Source of the DNA: Bacteroides ndongoniae
GTDB lineage: Bacteria; Bacteroidota; Bacteroidia; Bacteroidales; Bacteroidaceae
NCBI RefSeq assembly: GCF_900108345.1
Contig: NZ_FNVV01000014.1
Location: 62,001-126,000, forward strand
Length of the DNA: 64,000 nucleotides
Direction: 5' to 3'
The notes below the pieces were generated by a model, which ran no database searches, had not been told where the DNA came from, and saw only the letters and a list, made by a program, of their open reading frames with translations. A program made the translations under genes and the position numbers. Shown here one piece after another: positions 16,303-25,900 of the stretch (its first letter is position 1; every line of letters begins with the position of its first letter).

Positions 16303-17580
16303 TCAGTTATAGAACTTTCTCATAGGAAAAACTCCAATGGGGTAGCAGGTCTGGTTTTCGATCTTTTTAACCAATTTGGATGTTTCACCACTGCAATCGT
16401 ATATTAACAGATAATTTTTAGTGGGGATTTCGCTTTCGCTGTAGGCATTTGATACAGCAATATATAAGTATTGGTTCGTAGGATCAACAGCTACATTACA
16501 GTTCAGATACTCGCCATCAGGAGCATCTTGTTTTATATCAATGTAGTCAACAGCTTTCCAGGTACTAAGTGACAGACGTCTCACTGTTGTACTGCCAGCT
16601 GCATAATACAGATAGTCGCCAGCCAATGCAATGCCGGGAGTGTTGAAGAATTCGGCTGAGATATCTTCTGCAATCTGTTTCTCTTTCGTAATTTCCCATT
16701 TATCCAAATCGACAAAATATAAATAGCTTTTCTTTTCACCTCCTCTGCCACAAGTAGCTAACATAACTTCACGTTCGCCAGTCTGGCAAATGCCGCTGAT
16801 AAAATCTCCTTTCAGATCAGGCAATACACGGCTTACTTTGTTCATGCCTTTCGAAAACTCAATCAGGCGTGTGGTTTCCCAGAAACCTCCGCCGCCACAA
16901 TACAGGTGGTCTCCTACACGAATAATACCTCGGGTACTGGCTACTCCTTCTACCGTATTGCCTTGGTTGCCGAAATGGAAGGAGCCTTCGATGATGTTCA
17001 AATCTCCCGTAGTACTGTCGAAGCGGAATACGCCTTGTGCATCAGAAAAGAAAATATTTTGTTCGTCGAGAACTGCAATATTCTCAAGAGGGGTAGTGAT
17101 CGGCATCATTTCTTCTGGATCAAGGCTTCCTTCAGGACGATGAAACTTGAGCTCATCCATTTTATATGCTTTTTCCCGTTTTAAAGTGACAGCATCGGCT
17201 ATAACCAGTACTCCATCTCCTTCTTCACCATTAGGACTGTAGATGCCGTTACTTATCAGGTAGATTTTTCCATTATACATATAAAGATCTTGAGCTTCAT
17301 TTCCAAAGGCGGTTCCATTCACTTTTTTATAGCTGTTTTCTTCAATAGTACCTTCTGGACTGATATAGGTGATAGTACTGTTTTGTGAGACACGTGCTCC
17401 CTGGTTCAGGATTATCACTCCATCCGGATGGGCATATCCGTCCAGATAGGTTGTTTCGTCGTTGGAGTTGTTGGAATCGCCGGGAGTTTCATCAATCGTA
17501 TCGGAAGAACATCCGGTCACCAAACTCAGTGTACAGAAGCTGGCTATACAAGCCATCATGATTGTTTTATTTATTTTCAT
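16303..17580 (-). CDS. BtuG-like beta-propeller lipoprotein (second copy)
   Basis: A 425-residue lipoprotein (lipobox VTGC, Cys 24) followed by a Gly/Asp/Asn-rich linker and a repeat domain with the look of a YncE/DUF5074 seven-bladed propeller. Blade-like units include GTAFGNEAQDLYMYNGKIYLIS and NIAVLDEQNIFFSD. In Bacteroides, BtuG is a surface propeller lipoprotein that captures vitamin B12 and passes it to the TonB receptor BtuB. The BtuG assignment rests on fold type, lipidation and the cobalamin riboswitch upstream of its neighbour. It starts 20 bp after the first copy, with which it must be cotranscribed, and is followed by a strong terminator. No BtuB is in this operon. Confidence 0.75.
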   Translation of the reverse strand: MKINKTIMMACIASFCTLSLVTGCSSDTIDETPGDSNNSNDETTYLDGYAHPDGVIILNQGARVSQNSTITYISPEGTIEENSYKKVNGTAFGNEAQDLYMYNGKIYLISNGIYSPNGEEGDGVLVIADAVTLKREKAYKMDELKFHRPEGSLDPEEMMPITTPLENIAVLDEQNIFFSDAQGVFRFDSTTGDLNIIEGSFHFGNQGNTVEGVASTRGIIRVGDHLYCGGGGFWETTRLIEFSKGMNKVSRVLPDLKGDFISGICQTGEREVMLATCGRGGEKKSYLYFVDLDKWEITKEKQIAEDISAEFFNTPGIALAGDYLYYAAGSTTVRRLSLSTWKAVDYIDIKQDAPDGEYLNCNVAVDPTNQYLYIAVSNAYSESEIPTKNYLLIYDCSGETSKLVKKIENQTCYPIGVFPMRKFYN

Positions 17581-17600
17581 CTTTCAAGTCTCTTTATCAA

Positions 17601-19058
17601 TTAATTTTCAGGGTAGAAATAACATCCGGCAGGGAAGTTTGTATAATTTTCGTATTTGGCAGCAGGGGCATCTTTACTTGCGTTAAAATCGAATGCCCAT
17701 ATCTGGTTGGTTTGGAACTGGGCATATGATTTGATGGTGTTGATGTATACCTGTCCAGTTTTAGGGTGAACAGCTATGTTATTGTAAAGCATTCCTGCAT
17801 TATTGTCTAAGGTATTCAAGTCACAAAGAATTTCTTCAGAATCAAGTCCGCTTGTTTCATCCAGTGCTGGATCATCATTGAAATTCATCTGGTAGATTGT
17901 TGTTCCATCAGCGTAGTAGAAAGTGTTTCCTTTAACAGCGAAACCCATACCAGATGAGCCTACCGAAGGCTGAACACTTATTTGACGTTGTATAGTTTCG
18001 CGGGTTGTCGGATTAAATTTGCTGATGGCGCTTTTACCGGCACCGAACGACATGACCCATATATCGCCGTCGTCGGCAGGCTTAATACCCAGTACCGTGT
18101 TGATTTGGCACGAGAGGGTATATGGGAAAAGTATTTTTTTCACAGAGTCGTCCTCTGGCGTAATTTCAATGATACCGCTGATTAATCCTGGTTTGTACGT
18201 ATAAACCTTTCCATTTCTGGTGAAAAACTGAGATTTTGGGGCTTGTTCGGTTCCTTCTACAAATTTCAATTCTTTTGAAGACATATCCAGATGTTTAATT
18301 CCCTCATTGTCTCGAATGTATACGTGTTGCTCATCAATGACGGCAATGTGGCTTGGCCAATCTATTCCAGGAAGTTCGGCATTGCTGAATGCTATTTCTT
18401 TTTTTAATGTTTTGGCGTTTACTACTATCAGCATTCCGTCGTTGTCGAAGTGGCTGCCTACGGCATTCATGTCTCCGTTTTGTGAAATTATATAGATCTT
18501 TCCGTCGCAAAAGGCCATGTCTTGTGCAACGTTGCCAAGTTCAGTTCCATTGACAGCTTTATAAGCATCATCGATGACATAGCCTTCAGGAGTGATGTAC
18601 GTCAGCGAACCGTTTTCGGTTGTCATGTTACCTTCATTCAATACAAAAGTTCCGTTAGGGTCATCAAATGAGTTTAAACAGTATAAGTCAACCTTTGATG
18701 AAATTTTTTGTTCGCCTTCTCCTTGTACGTTTACTGTCAATGTAATTTTCGATACTGCATTTTCAGAAGCTTGTATGCTGATGGAGTGGTTAGTTTCGTC
18801 TACTTGTGCGTTCCAGCCTTCGGGTAGTGTGGCAATGTTTATTGCATTCGCATTTTGGGCAGAATATTCTAATTGATAGCTTTGTCCAGGTATGACAAAG
18901 AAAGGGGTGGTCTCATCAAGTTGGGTTATCCATTCGAATTCTGGCGCAAGTGCTACAGGGGAATCCTTATCGTCACTACAGCTTGTAAAAAACAATACGT
19001 TAACAAATAAAATGACGGCCCATAGTGTCTTCAGCCTCATGTTAAATAAAACTTTCAT
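17601..19058 (-). CDS. BtuG-like beta-propeller lipoprotein with N-terminal Ig-like domain
   Basis: A 485-residue lipoprotein (lipobox FTSC, Cys 27; a second ATG six codons in, before RLKTLW, is also possible). Residues of about 35-125 form an Ig/PKD-like beta domain absent from its neighbour. The rest is a propeller sharing word-for-word features with the downstream copy: SLTYITPEG, YKAVNGTELGNVAQD, GKIYIIS and IAVIDEQHVYIRD. It is the first gene after the cobalamin riboswitch, so B12 availability should control its expression. The likely role is surface binding of cobalamin or a related corrinoid; this is inferred from context and fold rather than from binding residues. Confidence 0.78.
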   Translation of the reverse strand: MKVLFNMRLKTLWAVILFVNVLFFTSCSDDKDSPVALAPEFEWITQLDETTPFFVIPGQSYQLEYSAQNANAINIATLPEGWNAQVDETNHSISIQASENAVSKITLTVNVQGEGEQKISSKVDLYCLNSFDDPNGTFVLNEGNMTTENGSLTYITPEGYVIDDAYKAVNGTELGNVAQDMAFCDGKIYIISQNGDMNAVGSHFDNDGMLIVVNAKTLKKEIAFSNAELPGIDWPSHIAVIDEQHVYIRDNEGIKHLDMSSKELKFVEGTEQAPKSQFFTRNGKVYTYKPGLISGIIEITPEDDSVKKILFPYTLSCQINTVLGIKPADDGDIWVMSFGAGKSAISKFNPTTRETIQRQISVQPSVGSSGMGFAVKGNTFYYADGTTIYQMNFNDDPALDETSGLDSEEILCDLNTLDNNAGMLYNNIAVHPKTGQVYINTIKSYAQFQTNQIWAFDFNASKDAPAAKYENYTNFPAGCYFYPEN

Positions 19059-19363
19059 TACTTTTTTGATTTAGATTAATAATTGATTATTAATAAAATA
19101 GCTTTTTAAAATCAACAGTTGGAGAAAGTTTAAGTGTTTCTTGAAGACTTGTCTGACATATAGATATAGCCATATAATCACAACAAATCACATATCATGT
19201 TGATGATATGATTTGAAAATGTGACCGGTAATCTTACAATAATGCAAATTATACAGGGCACAATAATTCATATCCCGAATTGAAGGATATGCAAACACTA
19301 AAAAATTATCCAGCATTCTGCTAATGCACCAAATCGAACTGTCCTCGCGTCCGATTTATCTTA
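19059..19363 (-). promoter_or_regulatory. long structured leader between riboswitch and first lipoprotein gene
   Basis: About 305 nt of AT-rich leader, longer than an ordinary expression platform. It holds small hairpins: AAATCGGACG...CGATTT at the riboswitch edge (about 19331-19357), CATATCC/GGATATG (19269-19291) and CAAATCA-CATATCAT/ATGATATG-ATTTG (19184-19215). No ORF with coding character was seen. No obvious stem with a T-run that would make a simple terminator was found. Confidence 0.5.
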
Positions 19364-19535
19364 AATGATGGCAGGTCTTCTGACTGACTCTCGCCTTTGA
19401 CCCCTTCCCGGTTTTACCCAGTGGCATAAGTATTTGTCAAAGCGTTACAAAAAGAGTTTCACAGCAGCGGGACTGTTCGGGACTTTCACCCGATTCCCTT
19501 TTAATCCATGAAGCCGAACGGCTACACAGAACCAA
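19364..19535 (-). ncRNA. cobalamin (AdoCbl/B12) riboswitch
   Basis: Read on the minus strand the stretch contains, in order, the hallmarks of the cobalamin class: GGGAATCGGGTGAAAGTCCC, then ACAGTCCCGCTGCTGTGA (the B12 box), then GCCACTGG, GGGAAGG and the closing AGTCAGAAGACCTGCC. Its position upstream of two BtuG-like lipoprotein genes is the usual context in Bacteroides. Binding of cobalamin is expected to switch the operon off. A promoter element lies directly upstream at 19543-19550. Confidence 0.95.
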
Positions 19536-19542
19536 TCGGCCG

Positions 19543-19550
19543 CAAAGATA
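19543..19550 (-). promoter_or_regulatory. candidate -7 promoter element for the riboswitch transcript
   Basis: Minus-strand TATCTTTG, a strong -7 match, placed so that transcription would begin just before the riboswitch 5' end. Confidence 0.65.
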
Positions 19551-19670
19551 AAGAGGATATATGAAGCTAATGAAACAATTAAAGAATATTATATTTAAAA
19601 AACTTTTGGAAAGAGAAACATTTTGGGAGGAGAGCCATGCTGCAGGTATAGATAGAATGTATCCAATGGA

Positions 19671-20561
19671 CTATAAATGACGAGTGGACAGGTACTTACG
19701 CATTTCATTAATAGGAATCCCGCGACGTTGGGCGTAGTCTGCCAGTTGCTCTTGGTCGATTGTCCCTACTGAAAAATAGCATGCTTCAGGGTGGGATAGC
19801 ATGAGACCGCAGACCGAAGCATGGGGATGCATGGCTCCATTTTCAGTGAGGGTAATTCCGATTTGTTCCATTTGCAGCAGTTTGTCCAGCAGAAAGCAGA
19901 CTGATTGGTCGGGCAATGAAGGATAACCTACTGCTGGCCGGATGCCTTGGAATTTCTCTGCCAATAACTCATCCATGCTCAATGATTCGTCTGGGGCATA
20001 TCCCCATGCATATTTGCGTACATATTCGTGCATCTTTTCGGTTGCAGCTTCGGCCAGTCGGTCAGCTAAAGTTTGTGCTAACAGGTGTTGGTAAGGGTCC
20101 TGGCTAAAGTGGGTTTCTGCATCTTGGCCAGTTGTGGAAGCAAAGAGTCCAATTGTATCGGCAATGCCTGATGATAAAGGGCGGATAAAGTCGCTTAGAC
20201 AGAGGTAAGGACTCCCGTCGGCATGTGGTGTTTGTTGCCGAAGAAGGGGGAAGAGAATGTCTTCAATTATGATGTTATCTCCGTCTGAATTGGCACGGCA
20301 TAGTCTGAAAAGGCTACGCGCTGTATATCCTTCTTCGTCAAAACGCTCAAGCATTCGGCAAGCTTCTTTATGGAGTTGCATAGCCTCGGCAGCTTTGCTA
20401 CGTTCGCTCTCGGGGAAGGATGCCAGCCACATGGCACGGCAAGAATCGCATCCGTGGATATTGGCTATTCCGGCAAAACGGGGCTGGAATCCCCAAGCAT
20501 GGAAAAAGTAGATCCAATTGATGTAAGGGACTATGTCGCGGATACGGTAAGTCAGTATCAT
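19671..20561 (-). CDS. stand-alone MetH reactivation (AdoMet-binding) domain protein
   Basis: A 296-residue protein that looks like the C-terminal activation domain of cobalamin-dependent methionine synthase and nothing else. Features of the domain: WGFQPRFAGI near the start, IEDILFPLLRQQ at about 99-110, YLCLSDFI, LADRLAEAATEKMH at about 165-178, WGYAPDE, the AdoMet-binding GIRPAVGYPSLPD at about 207-218 with Arg 208 and Tyr 213, and ITLTENGAMHPHASV. In the full enzyme this domain uses AdoMet to remethylate inactive cob(II)alamin. A separate activation protein is known in Thermotoga maritima. The rest of MetH is not in the window. It starts 18 bp after pyrC and is probably cotranscribed with it. 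Confidence 0.9.
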   Translation of the reverse strand: MILTYRIRDIVPYINWIYFFHAWGFQPRFAGIANIHGCDSCRAMWLASFPESERSKAAEAMQLHKEACRMLERFDEEGYTARSLFRLCRANSDGDNIIIEDILFPLLRQQTPHADGSPYLCLSDFIRPLSSGIADTIGLFASTTGQDAETHFSQDPYQHLLAQTLADRLAEAATEKMHEYVRKYAWGYAPDESLSMDELLAEKFQGIRPAVGYPSLPDQSVCFLLDKLLQMEQIGITLTENGAMHPHASVCGLMLSHPEACYFSVGTIDQEQLADYAQRRGIPINEMRKYLSTRHL

Positions 20562-20579
20562 GTTCTGGCATTAAAAAGA

Positions 20580-21929
20580 TTATCGTTCAAAACGTAATTC
20601 TTCTCCACGGTAACTGTCGTCGACCTGTTCTTCAGTGTAGACAGTATATCCATTGACAAATGTTCTTTCCACTTTCCAGTCAAAACTGCGTCCTTCGAGC
20701 GGACTCCAGCCACATTTGCTTTGAATGAGGTGTTTTTCCAATGTCCAGGGAGATTCAGGTCTTACTAATACCATGTCGGCTCGGTATCCTTCACGAATAA
20801 AACCTCGCTCATGAATGCCGTATAACTGAGCTGGAGCATGACACATTTTCTGTACGACCTTTTCGATCGTGAAAACTCCCTCATTGACCAGTTGCAGCAT
20901 GCTGACAAGCGAGAATTGTATCATAGGCATACCCGACATAGCTTTTAAGGCACCTCCTTTTTTCTCCGTGATGAGGTGAGGGGCATGATCGGTAGCAATT
21001 ACGTCGATTACATCGTCATTGATAGCGGCACGCAAGGCATCGCGGTCAGCTTTGGACTTGACGGCCGGGTTACATTTGATAAGAGTGTTCAGTGTGCGGT
21101 AGTCGGACTGGCTGAAAAGCAAGTGGGCGACACAGGCTTCACCTGTAATTTTCTTGCTGCTGACAGAACCGGATTCGAGCAATTTAAGTTCGCGTGCGGT
21201 AGACAGATGGAGTACATGCAGTCGTGCTCCGGTTTCTTTTGCCAGCTGTACAGCCAAGTGCGATGAAGCATAACAGGCTGCCGAGGAACGGATGTTGGGA
21301 TGTTTATTGACGGGTATATCATCTGCATCCGCGTATTGGGCTTTGTATTTCTCCGTGTTTAGGCGTATGATTGCCGGATCTTCGCAATGGACGGCGATGA
21401 GCATGTCTGTACTTCTGAATATACTTCGCAGACTTTCCTGACGGTCTACCAGCATATTCCCTGTACTAGAGCCCATAAAAAGCTTGATACCACATATACG
21501 GTTGCGATCCAGTTTTTCAAATTCTGTATAATTATTGTTGGTAGCTCCGAAGTAACAGGAATGATTGACAATACATTTCTCGTTCAGCAAGTCCAGCTTG
21601 GCGTTCAGTGCATCCAGCGTAACAGTCTGCGGACTGGTATTGGGCATGTCCATGATGCTGGTTACACCGCCGGCAGCTGCAGCACGGCTTTCGCTTAATA
21701 TGTCGGCTTTGTGTGTCAGTCCCGGATCGCGGAAATGTACGTGGTCATCGATAACTCCGGGAAGCAAATAACATCCGGTAGCATCAATGGTTTCATCGCA
21801 AGGAGCGGAAAGAGGTTTTCCGTGTGTCAGCACTTCGGTGATGTAGCCCTGATTGCTGATGACTATAGAACCTTGTACGGTTTCTCCTTCGTTGACGATA
21901 AGGGCATTATGTATAAGAGTACGTTTCAT
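20580..21929 (-). CDS. pyrC: dihydroorotase
   Basis: A 449-residue amidohydrolase-superfamily protein of the longer, class I dihydroorotase type, which closes carbamoyl-aspartate to dihydroorotate in pyrimidine synthesis. Metal ligands are visible as DDHVHFRDPG (His 63, His 65) and the late VIATDHAPH Asp. The substrate-binding MDMPNTSP segment is typical. It is the second gene of a likely operon with the glycosyltransferase (37 bp upstream) and the MetH reactivation protein (18 bp downstream). Confidence 0.95.
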   Translation of the reverse strand: MKRTLIHNALIVNEGETVQGSIVISNQGYITEVLTHGKPLSAPCDETIDATGCYLLPGVIDDHVHFRDPGLTHKADILSESRAAAAGGVTSIMDMPNTSPQTVTLDALNAKLDLLNEKCIVNHSCYFGATNNNYTEFEKLDRNRICGIKLFMGSSTGNMLVDRQESLRSIFRSTDMLIAVHCEDPAIIRLNTEKYKAQYADADDIPVNKHPNIRSSAACYASSHLAVQLAKETGARLHVLHLSTARELKLLESGSVSSKKITGEACVAHLLFSQSDYRTLNTLIKCNPAVKSKADRDALRAAINDDVIDVIATDHAPHLITEKKGGALKAMSGMPMIQFSLVSMLQLVNEGVFTIEKVVQKMCHAPAQLYGIHERGFIREGYRADMVLVRPESPWTLEKHLIQSKCGWSPLEGRSFDWKVERTFVNGYTVYTEEQVDDSYRGEELRFER

Positions 21930-21966
21930 TTTGATGGTCGTTGAGCGTTTCTCTGATGTTTATTAA

Positions 21967-22710
21967 TCATTTTCCTTTCGGATATTTTTTGAACCAACTG
22001 TCCCACTTTAGGCGGATTACCCCGAAGACAGCTTCGCCAAAGATACTGCTGTTCATTTTAGAAGTCCCCAATTCGCGGTTGATGAAGATAACCGGAACTT
22101 CTTTGATCTGGAATCCACATTTGTAGGCTGTGAATTTCATTTCTATCTGAAAAGCGTATCCTTTAAAGCGTATACTGTCAAGCTGAATGGTCTCTAATAC
22201 CTTACGGCGATAGCATACAAATCCAGCTGTGGTGTCGTGGATAGGCAGACCGGTGATAATACGGACATATTTGGACGCAAAGTAAGACATCAGTACGCGC
22301 CCCATAGGCCAGTTTACAACATTGACTCCGCTGACGTAGCGTGAGCCGATGGAAACATCTGCACCATTCTTGGCACAGGCTTCGTACAGGCGTGGCAGAT
22401 CTTTGGGATTGTGACTGAAGTCGGCATCCATCTCGAAAATATATTCGTAGTTGTGTTCGAGTGCCCACTTGAATCCGGCAATGTAAGCGGTACCTAATCC
22501 CAGCTTTCCCCGACGTTCTACCATGAAAAGGCGTTCGGGAAACTCTTGCTGGAGTGTACGTACAATCGAAGCAGTGCCATCGGGCGAACCATCTTCAATC
22601 ACAAGGATGTGAAATCCATGTTCGAGGCTGAAGACGGCACGGATGATGTTTTCAATGTTTTCCCGTTCGTTGTAGGTCGGAATGATAACTATACTGTCTG
22701 ATGTCTGCAT
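21967..22710 (-). CDS. polyprenol-phosphate mannosyltransferase-like GT2
   Basis: A 247-residue family 2 glycosyltransferase. PTYNERENIENII at the N-terminus, the nucleotide-binding VIEDGSPDGTA and the metal-binding EMDADFSHNP are the dolichol-phosphate mannose synthase pattern. No C-terminal membrane helices are present, as in the soluble Dpm1-type enzymes. It should move a sugar, probably mannose, from a nucleotide sugar to a polyprenyl phosphate at the inner membrane for later O-glycosylation or lipid glycosylation. It is the first gene of the pyrC operon and diverges from mfd. Confidence 0.92.
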   Translation of the reverse strand: MQTSDSIVIIPTYNERENIENIIRAVFSLEHGFHILVIEDGSPDGTASIVRTLQQEFPERLFMVERRGKLGLGTAYIAGFKWALEHNYEYIFEMDADFSHNPKDLPRLYEACAKNGADVSIGSRYVSGVNVVNWPMGRVLMSYFASKYVRIITGLPIHDTTAGFVCYRRKVLETIQLDSIRFKGYAFQIEMKFTAYKCGFQIKEVPVIFINRELGTSKMNSSIFGEAVFGVIRLKWDSWFKKYPKGK

Positions 22711-22802
22711 ATCACCTTTGAGTTTGTTTCGGTTATTATATGGTTGCTGAATTTATCCGTTATTCAGCTCTAGCATTGTTTACTTTTTGTTACAGATACA
22801 AA

Positions 22803-22851
22803 GACAGACATTACGAAGTCTTGTTTCCTTGTAGGAATCTTCGTGTCTGTC
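22803..22851. repeat. imperfect inverted repeat in the GT2/mfd divergent spacer
   Basis: GACAGACATTACGAAG (22803-22818) faces CTTCGTGTCTGTC (22839-22851). The arms match except for a short bulge. It lies between divergent start codons, so an operator or a 5' UTR structure of either gene is possible. The remainder of the 230-bp spacer shows nothing else clear. Confidence 0.5.
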
Positions 22852-22919
22852 GTACCTTTAATGAGAACAAAAATACTGTTTTTTCCGTCATTGACGAATA
22901 AAACGCGTGGATTATTTCG

Positions 22920-22927
22920 TATTTTTG
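22920..22927 (+). promoter_or_regulatory. candidate -7 promoter element for mfd
   Basis: TATTTTTG matches TAnnTTTG but lies only 17 bp before the start codons at 22944 and 22950, giving a very short leader. No good -33 element at the usual spacing. Confidence 0.4.
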
Positions 22928-22943
22928 TGCTCGAATTAGTGTG

Positions 22944-25900
22944 ATGACAATGACTATTACTGAACTTCAGCAACTTTATGCCGCTCATCCTAATGTGGAG
23001 GGCATGATTCGATTATTAAAAGATTCTTCAGTCAGACATTTGTACTGTAACGGTTTATGCGCTTCGTCTGCTTCGCTGTTTGCTTCGACAATTGTACAGC
23101 AGGCCGAGTGCCCGTTCGTTTTTGTCCTGGGCGATTTGGAAGAAGCGGGCTATTTCTATCATGATTTGGTGCAAATATTGGGCTCGGATGATGTGCTGTT
23201 TTTCCCTTCATCGTTTCGGCGCGCTATTAAATATGGTCAGAAGGATGCTGCCAATGAGATATTGCGTACCGAAGTGTTGAGCCGTTTGGAGAAAGACGGA
23301 AAGCATGTATGTGTAGTGACCTATCCTGATGCTTTAGCTGAAAAAGTGGTTTCACGTAAGGATTTGGATGACAAAACGCTGAAACTGCATGTCGGAGAAA
23401 AAGTCGATATGGACTTTGTTCGAGAGGTATTGCGGAATTATGGTTTTGAATATGTCGATTACGTTTACGAACCTGGGCAATATGCAGTGCGCGGAAGTAT
23501 TATAGATGTGTTTTCCTTCTCATCCGAGTATCCCTTCCGTATCGACTTTTTCGGTGACGAAGTGGAAAGTATCCGTACGTTTGAAGTAGAGACACAGCTG
23601 TCGAAAGAAAAAAAAGAAAACATAGTCATTGTTCCCGACTTAAGTCATAATCTGGAAGATGGAGGAAATGGTGGGATGGTATCTCTGCTCGATTTTCTGC
23701 AAGCTGATACAGTGTTGGCCATGCGCGATTTCCTTTGGTTACGCGAACGTATACAGAATGTGCACGACGAGTCGTTGACACCTCAGGCAATTGCAGCCCG
23801 CGAAGCGGAAGAAAACGGAGCCATCAGACTGGATGGAAAATTAATAGACGGAGGTGAGTTTACGGTACGGGCTCTTGATTTCAGACGGATGGAGTTTGGC
23901 AATAAACCGACAGGGACTCCCAATGCTGTTTTGAACTTCAGCACTTCGGCTCAGCCTATCTTCCACAAGAATTTTGATCTTGTAGCACAAAGCTTTAAAG
24001 AATATATCGCTAATGGCTATACTATTTATATATGTAGTGACAGTACAAGGCAGACTGATCGTATTCGGGCTATCTTTGAAGATCGTGGCGATAACATTTC
24101 CTTTACGGCAGTAGAGCGTACTTTGCATGAAGGTTTTGCCGATAATGATTTGCATTTGTGCGTTTTTACCGATCATCAGCTCTTTGACCGTTTTCATAAG
24201 TACAATCTGAAAAGCGATAAGGCACGCAGTGGAAAAGTGGCACTTAGCCTGAAAGAGCTGAATCAGTTTACTCCGGGTGACTATGTAGTGCATACTGATC
24301 ATGGAGTAGGACGTTTTGCTGGGTTGGTGCGTATACCTAATGGCGACACTACGCAAGAGGTAATGAAACTGGTTTATCAGAATGACGATGTTGTGTTTGT
24401 TTCTATTCATTCTTTGCATAAAGTATCCAAATACAAGGGAAAGGAAGGAGAGGCGCCTCGTCTGAACAAACTAGGAACTGGTGCTTGGGAGAAGTTGAAA
24501 GACCGCACCAAGACTAAAATCAAAGACATTGCCCGTGACCTGATCAAACTTTATTCACAACGTCGCGAGGAGAAAGGATTCCAGTTCAGCCCCGACAGTT
24601 TTCTGCAACGCGAACTCGAAGCTTCTTTCCTTTATGAGGATACTCCCGACCAAAGCAAAGCTACTGCTGAGGTGAAAGCCGATATGGAGAGTGCCCGTCC
24701 GATGGACCGTCTGGTGTGTGGTGATGTTGGCTTTGGTAAGACGGAAGTAGCTATACGTGCTGCTTTTAAAGCTGTGGCCGATAATAAGCAGGTAGCTGTA
24801 CTGGTACCGACGACGGTGTTGGCATACCAGCACTTTCAAACTTTTAAAGAACGCTTGAAAGAGTTGCCTTGTAAAGTCGAATATCTGAGTCGTGCCCGCA
24901 CATCGGCACAGACCAGAGCGGTTATCAAGGGTTTGGCTGCGGGAGAAGTAAATATTCTGATAGGCACACACCGTATCTTGGGTAAGGATGTAAAGTTCAA
25001 GGATCTGGGATTGCTCATTATTGATGAAGAGCAGAAATTTGGGGTTAGTGTAAAGGAAAAACTGCGTCAGTTGAAGGTTAATGTAGACACATTGACCATG
25101 ACGGCTACTCCTATTCCCCGAACTTTGCAGTTCTCGCTGATGGGAACAAGAGATTTGTCGGTTATACAAACACCTCCACCCAACCGTTATCCGGTGCAAA
25201 CCGAAGTGCATACTTTCAATGAAGAAGTGATAACGGATGCCATTAATTTTGAGATGAGCCGTAACGGACAGGTCTTTTTCGTGAACAATCGTATTTCCAA
25301 TCTGGTGGAACTGAAGGCCATGATCGAACGCAACATTCCGGATTGTCGGATTTGCATCGGCCACGGACAGATGGAACCCGCCGAACTGGAGAAAATCATA
25401 CTGGATTTTGTGAATTATGACTATGATGTCCTGATAGCCACTACCATTATCGAAAGCGGTATTGACATACCCAATGCCAATACGATTATTATCAATCAGG
25501 CACAGAACTTCGGGCTGAGTGACTTGCATCAGATGCGTGGCCGGGTAGGGCGGAGCAACAAGAAGGCTTTCTGTTATCTGCTCGCTCCTCCTTTGTCGTC
25601 GTTGACTCCTGAGGCTAAACGCCGGTTGCAGGCTATTGAGAACTTCTCCGATTTGGGAAGTGGTATACACATTGCTATGCAGGATCTCGACATTCGGGGG
25701 GCAGGCAATATGCTGGGAGCTGAACAGAGTGGTTTCATTGCCGATTTGGGTTATGAAACTTATCAGAAGATTCTGACCGAGGCCGTTCGCGAGCTGAAGA
25801 ATGAAGAGTTTTCCGATCTGATGGCAGAAGAACAGCAAGCTGCCGACGGAAGCGGACAGATTACCGGTGAACAGTTTGTGGATGAATGCCAGGTTGAGAG

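Noticed and set aside
24555..25838. 427-codon minus-strand ORF inside mfd
   Set aside because: It is fully contained in the helicase core of mfd on the other strand and has no recognisable protein character.
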